A stretch of DNA of 64,000 nt from assembly GCF_024362695.1 (NCBI RefSeq), contig NC_065415.1, positions 15,727,438 to 15,791,437 on the forward strand. Reading direction: 5' to 3'. This document shows positions 42,598 through 55,351 of the stretch, one piece after another. The position numbers and the translations under genes were made by a program. Numbering within the stretch: position 1 is the stretch's first letter; every line of letters begins with the position of its first letter. The notes beneath the pieces were generated by a model. The model searched no databases. It worked only from the letters and a program-made list of their open reading frames with translations, and had not been told where the DNA came from. The DNA is from Pectinophora gossypiella. Its lineage: Eukaryota; Arthropoda; Insecta; Lepidoptera; Gelechiidae.

Positions 42598-43284
42598 ATG
42601 AAATGTCTTACAGTGTAAACAAATGCTAGTGTTTTTTTTTATTTATTTAAAGTTTTTTAAAATAAATAATTTTAAACAATAAAACGTTTCTTTTGAATTT
42701 ATTATTACGTGCAGTTTTTGTTTCATTAGTTTATGATATCAATTGAACTTAAAAATAATTTATTTCTGTAGGTGGAGTTGTTTGAGTTGGAGGTGAACAG
42801 CTTGACGTGCCTTCCGAAATACGGAGGCATCTCACTTTTTTGGACAATTTGGTGATTCAGGCTGCAATGTCCTAGAAAAAAATTAAAGCGTCTTATATTT
42901 TTTTTTATTCGCTTTTAGTTAACAGACGAGCAGATAGGGATTTTTTTATAAAAAAAAAAACACAAGACATAAAAATAAAATCACAACTGTCTCCTTATTG
43001 GGATGCTCAGAGGTACAACCATCCCCAGATGATTAAAAGTACTCGCAAAAAACCTTATCGAGCATTCTGTTAGACCAACGATTAAAAAAAATAAGTAATA
43101 AAAAAAAAACGTAAAAATGACTTACACACTTTTACCTGAGGACCGGTCTGTTTAAAGTTAATAAAGCATGTTCCGAATGCTTTTAAATGTAATGCGGGGG
43201 TGCACGTGCAATGTGCAGTGTGCAGATACCTAAATAGTAGCTGCAGCTAATGTGCAGCTCGGGGGAACAGAAAATTGCATTTAT
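42598..43284. other. No gene; SINE B-like scrap at 42795-42880
   Basis: GACGTGCCTTCCGAAATACG and the following bases resemble the SINE B body. The rest is AT-rich. Confidence 0.4.
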
Positions 43285-43860
43285 ATACAGGGTGTTAGTG
43301 ACATCGTAACGAAAACTTTGAGCGTATATTCAGGCCATGATTCTGAGTTGATATCAAGTGGAATTTTCCATCGCAAAAGTATAGAACGGAAAATAATTGA
43401 AAAAAAAAAAAAACAATAAATGTTTTCATGAGCTTTCCGTCAGGAAAATCCACTTGATCGTAACAAATGCTGAGGTGGATGATTTAGTTTATTATTGAGA
43501 GTTTATATCAAGTGGAATTTTCCATAGCAAAAGTATAGAATTGAAAATATTAAGAAAAAAAACCAAGAAAATTCCACTTGATATTAACTCTGAATTAAAA
43601 TAAACATACATTAATATAAAATATAAAATATAAAAGATAAAAATAAAATAAAGCAAATAGGAAATAGGTATTTTATATTAATGTATGTTTATTTTAATTC
43701 AGAGTTAATATCAAGTGGAATTTTCCATAGCAAAAGTATAGAATTGAAAATATTAAGAAAAAAAACCAAGAAAATTCCACTTGATATTAACTCTGAATTA
43801 AAATAAACATACATTAATATAAAATACCTATTTCCTATTTGCTTTATTTTATTTTTATCT
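43285..43860. mobile_element. MITE M1 array with direct and inverted duplications
   Basis: 43288-43480 is an M1 hairpin (ACAGGGTGTTAGTGACATCG). It is followed by two identical 118-bp copies, 43505-43622 and 43708-43825. A perfect 90-bp inverted repeat overlaps them, arms 43635-43724 and 43771-43860. Confidence 0.85.
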
Positions 43861-43974
43861 ATTTTATCATACATTGTCATAAATTATAATTCTGATCAAA
43901 ATAAAGAGAAGAAATAGGTAGCAACAAATATATATATCTATACATTGTTTTAAGTTTACGCGGTTATTATCATA

Positions 43975-44070
43975 ATTAAAACACATAATAACGGGTTCTT
44001 ACCGCGTTTAAATGGGGATATGAGACTCCCGATATTTGTCGTGGTAAGAACCCGTTATTAGTGTTTTAAT
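43975..44070. mobile_element. MITE M6, short fold-back element
   Basis: Arms ATAACGGGTTCTTACC and its complement, extending to TTAAAACA(C) at the outer ends, around a centre with GATATGAGACTCCCG. Confidence 0.65.
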
Positions 44071-44184
44071 TAATATATATATATCTCATCCAAATATTAC
44101 TCAACAATTATTGTCATATATGCCTCTGCCATTATAATTATAATTATAACGAACATTGGCTTTTCTTTTTTTTTAACAAAATAG

Positions 44185-44325
44185 AGTCGCATTCCCAAGA
44201 AATGCATTTACGGAGGTATGTGACCTGTATTGGGCTATTGGAAGGTCAGACAGGCAGTCGCTTCTGTAAAGAACCGGACCTGTCAAACCTTCAGGTTAGG
44301 TAAGCAGGTAGTAAGTGATGATGAA
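44185..44325 (+). mobile_element. SINE C, 5'-truncated and internally deleted
   Basis: CATTCCCAAGAAATGCATTT to TCTTCAGG-like GTTAGGTAAG. The 30 bases around TTTTCCCTTCGCGGG are missing. Confidence 0.65.
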
Positions 44326-44329
44326 AATA

Positions 44330-44664
44330 GGCTTGCGTTTGACCACAATCTCACCTGATGGTAAGTGACGATATCACGATGTGATCTGGGATTTATCACG
44401 CTTACCTAGCAAATGCCTATTCACTCTAGCCTTGAAGACTCCCATATTATAACGAGTTGGAAAAACAGACGACGGCAGATAGTTCCACTCCTTTGCTGTT
44501 CGCATCAAAAAGGATGAGGCAAAAGTGCGGATTGGTGGTATGTCTACAACATAAGGATGGAATTCTTGCCGACGTCTAGGTTGTCGTCGTAGTTCTTGTC
44601 GTCTATTTCTCTTTCTATTTACTAGACCAATCAGATGATATAGAAAGGGACGGGTGATTTGCAT
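44330..44664 (-). pseudogene. LINE reverse-transcriptase C-terminus and 3' UTR (family L4)
   Basis: The minus-strand frame 44664-44374 reads FHPYVVDIPPIRTFASSFLM, AKEWNYLPSSVFP and YNMGVFKARVNRHLLGKR. This is a common C-terminal end of jockey/CR1-like ORF2 in insects. The 3' UTR with CTTACCATCAGGTGAGATTG recurs at 55930-56060. Confidence 0.78.
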
Positions 44665-45119
44665 AATGTTTCATGGTTTCCCTTAGTCGACTTCTATAGC
44701 TCCTTCAGTCTCCAAACCTTAAGCTCTTCAAGTCACCTCATAATCACTTGACGAAAGTCAAACAAAATCTATTGTCTAACAACTAATATTGGTCGATAAA
44801 TGTCATTTTATAAAGTCCACTAAGCACAAAAGGAACCAAGAACACAGAATTACTGAAAAGGAAACAATAATGAAAAGGGGTTGACAAAGTTGAAAAAAAG
44901 TAAACCGGTAAAAGACACAAAGGAGGCAAAGCGATTTGTGTATTTTATTGGTAAAAAATAATAAAAAAAGAACTACAATAGCAATAGTAGTGATTGAATT
45001 TGTGGTAAGGGTATATTGTGCAAAATTTACGTATGGTCTAAGTTAAAAGAGTAGTGAAAAAACTCAGTCAATTCAAAAAACAACAACGATTAACATAACG
45101 GGGTGTTAGGATTGGGGTG
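44665..45119. other. No gene recognised
   Basis: AT-rich, no clear repeat boundary. Confidence 0.4.
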
Positions 45120-45420
45120 TAAAGTGTAAAGCAGGGTCCGCAGAATACCAGCGTCGTGGCTTACGCCGCGACTTATGCTGAGCGAGGTCCTTTTATTCCG
45201 GACGCCACCGCAGATAATCGGGCCGTCAGCGCGTTGCATTTAGGATACTTTTATTATTATTTTTATGATTTTGGTTTGTTTTTCTTTTTTGTTTAGGATT
45301 TTTTTTCTGTGTATTGATTTCCGTGTGGTTTCTGTCCTGTGTTGAATGTAATGTACCTGTCTGTCTGTGTCTGTGGTGTCCGGAAGTAATAAATGTTTCT
45401 TTCTTTCTTTCTTAAGTTCC
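45120..45420 (+). repeat. Probable LINE 3' end with (TTTC)n tail
   Basis: A GC-rich start (AGGGTCCGCAGAATACCAGC) changes to a T-rich 3' UTR with AAGTAATAAATGTTTC and ends in TTTC units at about 45395-45412. Confidence 0.5.
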
Positions 45421-45895
45421 TAGTGACTGTGAGGGCTGGTTGTCTCTGGATAAGGCTGAGATGAAACGTCCAGAGTGCAAATGCTCACTGAATTCAATTT
45501 AAATTCGTACAAATAGTATGAAGTACAAGAAATTCGGAAGTGTCGTCATGTTGTCAAAGTAATAAAAATATAAATTTAATGTTGGGGTTGCCAACACGCC
45601 GGTATTCCCAAAGGAATATACACCCACTCTTCGACAGCTATTTAAGTCCCAAGTCCCATGTAATAAGGGTCGCCACTTATTGTCATTTACCGTGCACAAA
45701 TACTGGAAACCACGTAATATATATCATCTATGATCCAAACATGAATTCAATCTATACAATGTTAAGATACATTGCTGCGTTTTCAAATCAAAAAAAATAA
45801 TATCAAAGTACAAAAAAAAAAGTTCTGAAAGTGATGCGTGATCCACTTGTAATTCTGAATTGAAACACATAATCAAAATATATATTATAATCGAT

Positions 45896-45985
45896 TACCC
45901 GTCCCTTTCTTTTGCGGCGTATAAGAAAACGACAGGTATGTGTTAAAATAAAATTCGATAGTGTGTACTGGAATCAGCAAAAAAT
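45896..45985 (-). mobile_element. MITE M3, partial
   Basis: GATTACCCGTCCCTTTC, ATAAGAAAACGACAGGTATG and TTAAAATAAAATTCG follow the M3 end in reverse. Confidence 0.6.
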
Positions 45986-46760
45986 GTTTTATTTTTCTAA
46001 AAGCGCCTAAAATAATGTTTTAACTTCCAGCCACTGAAAGGAATCTTTTTTACCACTTCAAATAAAGAAACAAAGTAACTTTTTAAATTAAGAAATTAAC
46101 AAATTTCTGTTTATGAAATTATGACATTATCAATTTGAAAAAGGAATTAGATAACCGCGTCCCTTCCCTCGCTTGCACCAACCACGTCGGTTCTCAGTAC
46201 CCACACGTCGAGTACACGACAATTCTGGGAGGGTTGTCGGGATCTTTGAGCAGTTCAACTTAGCCATCAATACTGGATTGATCAAGTGACTTGCAAGTGG
46301 CATGAGAACTTAGTAGCACTTGGGCATAGAATTAACAATAATACTAAGTATAGAATGGACATTGCGCCCCGCACCAATGCGACTTTGTTTTACGTACTTA
46401 CATGGAATGACGGAACATTTCACTTGCTCTATGATATAAGTGAATTTAAAAATGATTGGCGTAAGTAGAGAAGCTTACGAACTTTGAAACAATGCGCGTT
46501 CCAATTAAAGGGACCAAGTCAGAACTTTGAGTTTCTGCACCAAGTTTTAGTAAAAAATCTCTAACAATTTTATTGTTTTTTTTTTTACTTATTGTAGATT
46601 TGCCGCAGATGGCATTAACTACTTGTCTGGACAAATGGGAAGCGCTAAACATATTCTTACAATTTTATTGTAAATCCATTCTTTAGTTTGTAAAAATATA
46701 TAGAGAGATGCGGTGGGAGCAAAATCGTTAGGACCGAAAGTATTATGACGAGCATATTTT
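45986..46760. other. No gene; repeat R scrap at 46590-46650
   Basis: TAGATTTGCCGCAGATGGCA near 46597 belongs to repeat R. Nothing else is recognised. Confidence 0.4.
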
Positions 46761-46762
46761 TA

Positions 46763-47035
46763 TTATACACGGTATTAGTTACATCGTATTAAAAACTTAA
46801 GGGTTAATAAAATTCGGCTCATTATTCTGAGTTATATCAAGTGGATTTTTCCATCGTAATGGGAAAGAATTAAAAATAATTTAAAAAAACACAAAAAAAC
46901 ATTGCGACGGAAAATTCCACTTGATATTAATTTGACATTTGTTTGCATTGCGCACATATATGCGCAAATTTAATGTCACCAGGGTTGATGAGGTCGGTAA
47001 TCCACCTCATAACCCACACGATAGAAGGAGAATTG
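46763..47035 (+). mobile_element. MITE M1 hairpin, M4 scrap and SINE A end in series
   Basis: 46763-46940 is M1 (GTATTAGTTACATCGTATT to GGAAAATTCCACTTGATATT). 46937-46975 matches M4 arms. 46980-47032 is the SINE A 3' end (CACCAGGGTTGATGAGG). Confidence 0.6.
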
Positions 47036-47758
47036 AGTGCGGTAGAGGAAACTAGGGCAGGGTACATTATTCTGTGCCCCGCACCTACCTGCTTCACTTA
47101 ACTGGTTCTTTAAACTTCTGGTGAAGTACAACAAGGCTTCAAACTTCACCTCTTAACGTAAACTTCGTCGATAAAACCAATCTTCTCGACCGTAAAGGTG
47201 TGAGATTTTTGTGTGAAGCGGTACAGTAACTGTCCGAGACTTCAATAATATTATTTAAGATTTTATCGCCGAATGAACACGGTTTAAATTTTACATGAGG
47301 TGGAAAACTTTGAAACGACGTGCGTTTCAGTTTTGTCGGAATTTGGTTTTTTTGTATGACTTTGGGTACTTCCTGGTACATCATTGTCATGGTCAAGGTC
47401 CTATTATTTTTAATTAGGTATAAATATTTGTATAAGGTGTAACCAGGTATAATTATGATACGCAATTATTATTATTTTTTTTGTTTAAACTTCTAAAAAC
47501 GTTTGAGATTGTCAAGTTTATACCTATGCGTTTTATACCTATATTTGATTGTAAAAAAATTGTCCCTAGAGTTGTCAAATAGCAAATTAGTCGCGTATAT
47601 CACTTTACGCTGCTTATTTGATACAGCGTGTCATATAGTTGCACACGTGTTTAGATATACTTTAAATGAAAGGGTAACACTTGCGTTCCTGTCTATCAAT
47701 TCGATATAGTACAGTTAATGTTGTTTAATACCTCGTATAACCTCTCTTGAACCTCATA
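47036..47758. other. No gene supported
   Basis: A 108-codon minus-strand frame (47139-47465) has no resemblance to a known family. Confidence 0.35.
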
Positions 47759-47759
47759 G

Positions 47760-48035
47760 CGGCCTCCGTGGTCCAGTGGTTGAGCGTTGGGCTCACGATC
47801 CGGAGGTTCGAATCCCGGTGAGGACATATCACAAAAATCACTTTGTGATCCCTAGTTTAGTTAGGACATTACAGGCTGATCACCTGATTATCCAAAAGTA
47901 AGACGATCCGTGCACCGGAAGGCACGTTAAGCCGTTGAACCCGGTTACTACTGATGTTAGTAAGTAGTCGTTACATGAGCCACTCCGACACCAAGGTTGA
48001 TGATGTTGGTAATTCACCTCACAACGTGTGGGTTG
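47760..48035 (+). mobile_element. SINE A, near full length
   Basis: Intact head (GGCCTCCGTGGTCCAGTGG) and box B GGTTCGAATCCCGG. The 3' part is shortened by about 25 bases around GGGGCCTTTGG. Confidence 0.85.
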
Positions 48036-48510
48036 TTGTTTCACAAGTTGTGAAATTATGAAATTCTAATTACTAAATAAAGACAAATCTAAAACTAACG
48101 AAAAACTTTTTTTTCTATTTAACTTATTTATGAATTTTAATCGAGAAAAACGTAAAAATAACAGCCAATAATTTCATGCAAATTCACACTCCGAAAGAGC
48201 GAGTCATCATTAGTTTCGCAACAACAGCAATCGTCGGGATAACAAATGATATCAAATACCAAATGAAAGGAGAATAAATCGACTCCGTATCGAATCATGG
48301 TATAAGTTACCAGTCGCCATATTGTTGGTATTCGATGCCAAATTAAATAGCTGATGCGTTCCGGCAAAACAGAATTAGTTCTGCACACTCGTATGCGCAG
48401 TGTCATCTTGTTAGGGTGGCTTGGAGGGTGAATGTAAGCATGAATTCTCACTTATCATTACCTCTAGCGTTTTATTATTAGCTTTATTTATACGGAAGTG
48501 ATAACAATAT
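48036..48510. other. No gene recognised
   Basis: Mixed sequence with two overlapping minus-strand frames that carry no family signature. Confidence 0.4.
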
Positions 48511-48511
48511 A

Positions 48512-48796
48512 ACAGCCTCAGTGGTCTAGTGATTAGAGCGTTGGGCTCACGATCTGGAGGTCCTGGTTCGATTCCTGATGGGGGCATTGTTGAAATCGCT
48601 TTGTGTGACTGTCCTTTGGTAAGGACTTTGCAGGCTTGAATCACCTGATTGTCGAAATTAGTAACAAAGGCGTAAAATACCACCACCAACCCGCATTTGA
48701 GCAGCGTGTTGGAGTGTGTTCCATACCCCTTCCGGCTGATTGAGGGGAGGTCTGTGTCCAGCAGTAGAACGTATATGGGCTATTTATGTTATGTTT
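48512..48796 (+). mobile_element. SINE B, internally deleted
   Basis: The head AGCCTCAGTGGTCTAGTG with box B TGGTTCGATTCC runs to the tail CCAGCAGTAGAACGTATATG. The GGCACGTTAAG region is missing. Confidence 0.8.
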
Positions 48797-49134
48797 TATA
48801 CAAATTGGTGCTCAATAAAATTTGGCAAACTTCCACGTGGTGTATTGGCTCGGAGTCTCAGCAATTAACACAAGTCAGAAGATAAACATACATACATACA
48901 TAAACATGGAACAGATTAAAGATAAGGCAGAATCAGAATCATTCAGTCAACGTAATTATCAAGGCAGACGAGGTGATAAGCAATCAGAAACTCCATACAT
49001 ATCCGGTTCTTACCATTTACCGTGTATGACAATGACGAAAATATAAATATATACGTATTTAGGTTTTATATTTTGCTAGAAAAATAATTAAAAAGAAAAT
49101 TTTATGTCTAAGTACGATTTAACTAACAGCCTGT
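48797..49134. other. No gene recognised
   Basis: Contains CATACATACATACATAAAC near 48890, a bare L2/S-type tail without its body. Confidence 0.4.
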
Positions 49135-49345
49135 ATGGCTGTTAGTTAAATCGTAACAAATACTGAGAGGAATGATTCAGACCATGATTCTGAGTTGATA
49201 TCAAGTGAAATTTTGCTGTCAGAAAATGTTAGTACATTTTTTAATTATTTTCAGTCCCATACTTTTGCGACGGAAAATTCGACTTTATTTCGAATGAATC
49301 GTTCCTCAAAGTTCACGTTACGATGACACTAACACCCTGTGTAAA
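49135..49345 (+). mobile_element. MITE M1, single hairpin
   Basis: CTGTTAGTTAAATCGTAACA opens it and TTACGATGACACTAACACCC closes it, both arms clearly paired. Confidence 0.72.
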
Positions 49346-52300
49346 TATAAGTAGTAACTTTTGCCTCAAAGATCCTGGATTTAATAAACTTATAAAAACT
49401 CCACTAAAGTTTATAACTTTATTTAATTTATATAAGTCTCGCCTAGCTTCGAGGTGGAATCGATACGGTAACTTCTAAGTGAGACATTAAGATTTAAATT
49501 GATTACTTAAGTACTTACCACGACTTTAGCTTTACAAATAAAAAAACGAATGGATTTTCTACGTGACCTAATTAATTGTGTAGTCTCATTTTAAGGAATA
49601 ACTACTAAATAAAATTAAATACCTCTTTTATTATTTATTTTATTTTGTGTTTGGTTTATTTGATTTAGTTTTATTTAATTTTATTTTTGTTTTTGTTTCA
49701 AGTTTTTGTTCTGTAATACCTCTATTTAGTCATGAATTTTTAGTTTATGGAATTCTTTATCATCCTGAGAATAGGAAATTAGGTATGTAAGTAGGTTGTG
49801 TTTTTTAAATATTTATATAGGTAGGAAATCTGTATTGCAGTCTGTAGTTTCACGGCGCATTGGCACTTCTGCACTGTAAAATGTTGAAATGTAAATAATT
49901 GCACTGTCCCGTATTCCAGTCTAAGTTTATGTTACCCTAAGGCTGCCTGAACGAAATTGCTATTTAGCAATATGGCTATACACCGATTATACTTCTGTAG
50001 TCATTTTGTAATTGTCTTTAGTAGTATAAGTAATGATCACTGTCAATATTATATAGGCACTAAGCTGGTGATTACTGTAAAAACCACTGTAATTATAATA
50101 AAAAAAAAATAGAGTGAAAGTTACTGAGGGATACTTTTGACGCCTTGTAGTGCTGCCCAACACTATAAGAATTACGGACGTTATGTTTAAATTATTTACG
50201 TTAAAAATAAAAATAATGGCAATTTCTTTTTCAATAGTAATATCACTATCGAGGCAAATATGATTGTAAATGTATCCGAAAAGCTTGTTAAATAATACGA
50301 CAAAAACGATTTTTGCTGGCAAGTAAACCGGAAGGGATCACTTTTCTATTGTCAGCATCGCAGAATAACCCTTTCCAAGCAAACCGGATAGAAAATAGCC
50401 TAAAGGTGTTACCATTTATGTGTTTCTCTAAACATCATGTGCACAAAATCGCCTGTTTGGAAGTATTTGTACGGAAGTGTTTACATAATCTGTATTGTCA
50501 AGGGCAGACTTGATTTTGGCATATTTCAACGAATATAGATTTTGGAGGTTTTTTTTCTTTATTTTGATAAGGGCTTTTTCTAAAAGAAAATGTCACCCTC
50601 ATAGTTGTGCAAATTATATATAAAAAAAGTGTTGAAAAAATTGGAATTAAAAACTATAAATACCCACATAGCTAGTGATTTTTTTATTTTTTTGCACTCA
50701 CAGCAGTTTCACAGCAGAAGGCAGAGACTACGGAATTCAACTTGCTTTGATTGACAATTTGAGACATTTATTTTCGCTTCATAACGACTCTCATAAAAGT
50801 TTTCTGAGTTCAAACACGCTTTTGATTAAAAGATAATGTTAAACACATACTCGAAACTGTTATTGCACTGTTAATTCTATATTTAAAAATTCAAAATAAA
50901 TTCGTTCAACTGTGAAATTCGATATTTTGCTATTAATACAAAATTACTAAGCATTAAAGTGAGCCAAATTGAACTGTGACGTACTTCCGGCCGCGTGGCA
51001 GACACGTTCGACGTCACTTCCGGCTGTTTATAACAGGAAGCGGTGATAAATTAGTTGGATTAAATGGAGCTATAATGGATATTTTTGAAAATTTTTCCCA
51101 AATCATTAGGTATATACTATAAACGAATAAAAAACTGATCCGGGGTTGCTTTTTGGATTAATGTTGATGAAACTTGTTGCTGATAAGGAGTTCTTTAACA
51201 AAGGTTGTGGTTGATAGTCTTTTGTATTCTTTTTCCTATAGTGTGGGTTGTGAAGTGGATTACCAACCCCATCAACCCTGGTCAGTGTTACTATTGAGCC
51301 GTTAGTTGAGCCATGTATTTTGTATTGTAATTTATTTTTACTAAAAAGCGTAAGTCTATTAATTTTGAAATTTATTTTTGAAATATGCTCCTATTAGTTT
51401 TTCGACGAATTTGAGCTGCCGAAAATGTTATTTTAATATTTATTTTATTTCATTAATAAGGTTGAATCCTTGCCTACTCAAACGAAAGACCGCCGATTTA
51501 GCGCCTGTGCCAATGGCACAAGATTTGTAGAGTAGTGTGCTCTACAATACTTACAAAGAGAGAATCCGCAACTGAACGTAAATCGATAACCATTAGCTTC
51601 ATTGTAATCGAACATCGAGTTACTTTATGAAACTACCATTTTACCACGCTCACTCGACTTTCATTCATACATTTCGAGGGAGCGCGAAAATTCCACACAC
51701 TTCTTAACACTGGCAGCTAAGAATGAAATTTAAAAAGGGAACAAGAAATAGATTTCAAAATGGCAGCTATAAGAACAACAAAAGAAAAAAGAAATAAACC
51801 GGCAGCTATGAATTAATATTTGCTTATTCAGAAAAAGAAAAAAAAATAATGTTTTAAATTTGGAACAAACCGCTCGAGTGTGAAATGTTGCCGATGTTGG
51901 TAGCGGCGTCTTTGACTCGTGTGCGCTTACAAAAATACGCGGTCGATAGGTGAGGCCATGAGCGTAGCGAGCAGCGGATAGCATTGCTTATTAGGGATTT
52001 GTTAGAGATAGTTTAAGGGGATGTAATAGTGAATTTTCTAATTATTTGTAATAAATAAAATAATAATAATATAAATAAACGATCTTCATCTGCCGAAAAT
52101 AAATTTTCGGTCCCAAAAAATTACCATAATTCATGAGAAGCTAAAGGGTCAAATTCTTCAGATTTGTTTTGTCATTTTAACAAAATGAAACTCCCAAAAG
52201 TCGAATAAATTTGCTAATTGACTCCGTAAAGTTAAGCATGAGCAGTGGTATTAAAAACTCCAGAGTATTTCGTGGCCTGAATATTACGAGCCACGTTTCA

Positions 52301-52880
52301 AAAGAACTTCTGGCACCGCCTACCCTAATTGATTGCATAACTGCCGACTACTTTTCATTCATTCACACTCATTCATTCATTCGCTCATTTGACACGCGGC
52401 GACAAATCGACTAGCAAGACACTCTTTTGTTATCTTCTATTTTCAAATCTTGCCTTTGATTCCATAAGTTTTCCCCCTTGCGTAGATTGGAATAAGCGTT
52501 TTGAATTTGGAATCGAGTGAACGAGAATTTTGTGTACCAAAAAGTTTTTATGCGATTCTTTGTAGTATTGTTACCGTATTAGATACATTCGGCATTGTAT
52601 TTCTATAAAATCGATACGCAGTTATTTTATTGTAGTTATAATGTATTATTGGGAAGAATTTCATGCATGCCTCCGTACTTTTTCAACGGAGAGTCAGACA
52701 TATTGTCGCCTTAAGTGCTACTTGTAATAGAATGGACGGAATAGAATGAAATTTGGCACGGTTTAGTATCATTTTGTATGTTAGTTTCGATTTATAAGGC
52801 CTAAAGGTTTTTAAAGGTGGAATTCCAGGTTATTAGACGTTTAGTGTCTGTATTTATGTGTAATAGTCATTTACTGATTA
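49346..52880. other. 3.5 kb without recognisable gene
   Basis: Mostly unique AT-rich DNA. It holds an M4-like scrap at 49941-49980, a degenerate L2 fragment at 50700-50850 and a SINE A end at 51225-51310. 50985-51030 is GC-rich with ACTTCCGG repeats. Frames are short and show no family signature. Confidence 0.45.
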
Positions 52881-52883
52881 AAA

Positions 52884-53110
52884 TACAGGTTGTTGGAGAC
52901 ATTGTAACGAATATTGTGGGGGATTATTCAGCCCATGATTCTGAGTTAATATCAAGTGGAATTTTCTGTCGCAAAGTTCATGCTGTTTTGTGGTTTCTAA
53001 AATTATTTTAAATGCTATACTTTTGCGATGAAAAATTCCACTGATATTAACTCAGAATCATTATCATCCTCCTGACTATTCGTTATGATGTGACTTACAC
53101 CATACACAAG
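52884..53110 (+). mobile_element. MITE M1, single hairpin plus linker
   Basis: ACAGGTTGTTGGAGACATTG starts the left arm. The right arm ends GATGTGACTTACACC, then the linker CACAAGTACTTACAGG. Confidence 0.7.
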
Positions 53111-53720
53111 TACTTACAGGTAGCCATACAGGGAAGTATAAATCACTTATCGACCACTCTAGGTGTATTAAAAAAACACTCATCAGTTATTACCAAATCA
53201 CAAATGTATGTATTTAAACGTTTGCACCACCGGTGTTCGGCTCGTGAGGTCCATCTGCCATTTTTTGTCCTCCCGATATACTGTCTATCCTCAATCGTTC
53301 ATCGCGCCATTAAATACCGCCGTGTCACGCTTTCCACTTTATTATACATTTTTACACGATCTTATACAATAAATTTTATGCCAAATAAAATTCTTTGCTC
53401 CGCCTTCGACTAATAAATTACCCAGAAAAGCAAAAAAAACTTACCTAATTCCTCGATTCGTCCCCTTTGCGTAAAATTGTCAGACTATTGTGATTTTTTT
53501 TCGGCACTTTATGCCACTTTATGGTACTAAAAGCTGGGGTTTACGGGATTTTGCGGTTTTAGGGTCATAAGTACTGTTTTAATGGTATTTTGTGGCATTA
53601 TGCGAGTGCGGGGTGAGTGTTCCCGTGATGGGCTCTCGACATAATTGATAGCGTGACGCGTAATTTGCTGTCATCTAAAGGATTATTCTATGAATGCGAT
53701 AATAAAAATATATAGAAAAA
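53111..53720. other. No gene supported
   Basis: The 107-codon frame from 53090 to 53413 starts inside the MITE and has no family signature. Confidence 0.4.
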
Positions 53721-53724
53721 GCTA

Positions 53725-53835
53725 GCGGGCCAGACGCCTTCCAGAACACCAGGCAGAACGATGCCCAAGACAGGGATGGTTGGAAAGAGAAAGGTGAGGC
53801 CTTTGCTCAGCAGTGGGACATCAAATACGCTACAA
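53725..53835 (+). repeat. RTE-like LINE L3, C-terminal end
   Basis: CCAGACGCCTTCCAGAACAC, CAAGACAGGGATGGTTGGAA and CTCAGCAGTGGGACATC encode remnants of a DRDGWKE-type RTE C-terminus. Complement at 55095-55250. Confidence 0.6.
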
Positions 53836-53989
53836 AAAAAATGCCTAAGTACTTGTGTCTAACAGAAAAGCTACGTGCAGTGTGTACCTAGCTCATATTG
53901 CGGTGTATGTATCTACGACCAGCCCAAATAGAAATATAGTCGTGTTATTATATAATTTAAATAAATAATAACTTTAGTCGGAGAAGCAA

Positions 53990-54335
53990 CTGTGGTAGTA
54001 GCCCACTTGGGAGAATACTTGCATCTCACTTTGAGGTCGCAGGTTCGAATCCAGCACAGGCCTAAACCAGTGATTGTCGAATTTGTTTTCGTAATCATGT
54101 TTGGATCATAAATGATTATCACGTGCTCAGCGGAGAAGCAAAACATCGTAAGGAAACCCACATTCCCGACAAATGTATTTTCGGAGGTATGTGACCTAAC
54201 CTGTATTGGGCTGGTTTTACCTTCGCGGGTTGGAAGGTCAGACAGACAGTCGCTTCTGTAAAAAACCAGACCTGTCAAATCTTCAGGTTAGGTAAGCAGA
54301 TCCTGTGAAGAACGGGATAATGCTGGGGAGATGAT
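53990..54335 (+). mobile_element. SINE C, full length
   Basis: The head GTGGTAGTAGCCCACTTGG and box B AGGTTCGAATCCAGC are followed by the complete body and the ending GGGATAATGCTGGGGAGATG. Confidence 0.85.
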
Positions 54336-54423
54336 GAGTTGGGCAAGCATCTTGTCTGGATAGTTAAGTACCATAAAACTCAATAATTAATTAATGTTAA
54401 CTATAATAATTATAATGATAAAT

Positions 54424-54785
54424 CTTCTTCTATCGTGTACGTTGTGTGAGGTGGATTACCAACCCCATCAACAATGGTGTCAGGGTTATTACTGAGCCGC
54501 CAAAGGCCCCTGACATAGCTCGTGTAACGGCTACATACTTACTTTCGGACAATCTGGTGATCAGACAGTAATATCCTAACCAAACTAGGGACCACAAAGT
54601 ATTTTTTGTGATATGTCCCCACCGGGATTCGAACCCGGGACCTCTGGATTGAGAGTAATACTTACTGATGTGAGTAATCGTTGCATGAGCCATGTCAGGG
54701 GCCTTTTGCGGCTCTATAATAACTCTGACGCCAGGGTTAATGATGCTGGTATTTCACCTCACAACCCACACGATAAGAAGAAGGC
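54424..54785. mobile_element. SINE A minus copy fused to a SINE A plus tail
   Basis: 54424-54655 is SINE A in minus orientation, with an internal deletion and the outer head missing. 54656-54785 is a SINE A 3' half in plus orientation ending CACACGATAAGAAGAAGG. Confidence 0.75.
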
Positions 54786-55094
54786 CCCTGATCATTTTCC
54801 ATTTTTGCTGACAAACATTACTACTAGTACTTAACCCTATTTCGCCCGAAGCGAGCCACCAGCACGTCTGCCTGCCACGTGACTCAAACATATTAACTAA
54901 TTAATCTTGTTTACTTATTGAAGGGATGCAATGGGATTTAGTTGTTCCTGCTTATTTATATTTTTATTTATAAAATGGTAAGATAATAATGGTATAAAAG
55001 ACAAGATACCGCGCTTCAAAGGTCTGTCAATTTGTTGATAAATATTCTTTGTTTTTAAAGCAGTTATCCGTGCTTAGGAAAACTTTTTTTTCTG
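54786..55094. other. No gene recognised
   Basis: AT-rich, no recognisable family. Confidence 0.4.
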
Positions 55095-55250
55095 TAGCCT
55101 AATTAATGTCCCACAGCTGGGCAAAGGCCTCCCCCTTCTCTTTCCAACCCTCCCTGTCTTGGGCATCGTTCTGCCAAGTGTGCCGGAAGGCGTCCAGCTC
55201 GTCCCTCCACCGTCGTCGCAGTCTGCCTCGTCATCGACGACCCTGTGGGG
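55095..55250 (-). repeat. RTE-like LINE L3, C-terminal end
   Basis: TGTCCCACAGCTGGGCAAAG, CCCTGTCTTGGGCATCG and CGTCCAGCTCGTCCCTCCAC are the complement of an RTE ORF2 C-terminus. A longer portion than at 53725. Confidence 0.62.
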
Positions 55251-55351
55251 ACCAATCAGATGTAATTTTGGCCCACTTTTAGGAAAAATTACAAAGAGAA
55301 AATTTAAATCGAAAAAAAATCTGACTCGGACGGAAGTTGAACCCGCAACTG

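Noticed and set aside
43505..43860. CRISPR-like or satellite array
   Set aside because: Only two direct copies plus an inverted one, each built from MITE M1 arms. There is no regular spacer structure.
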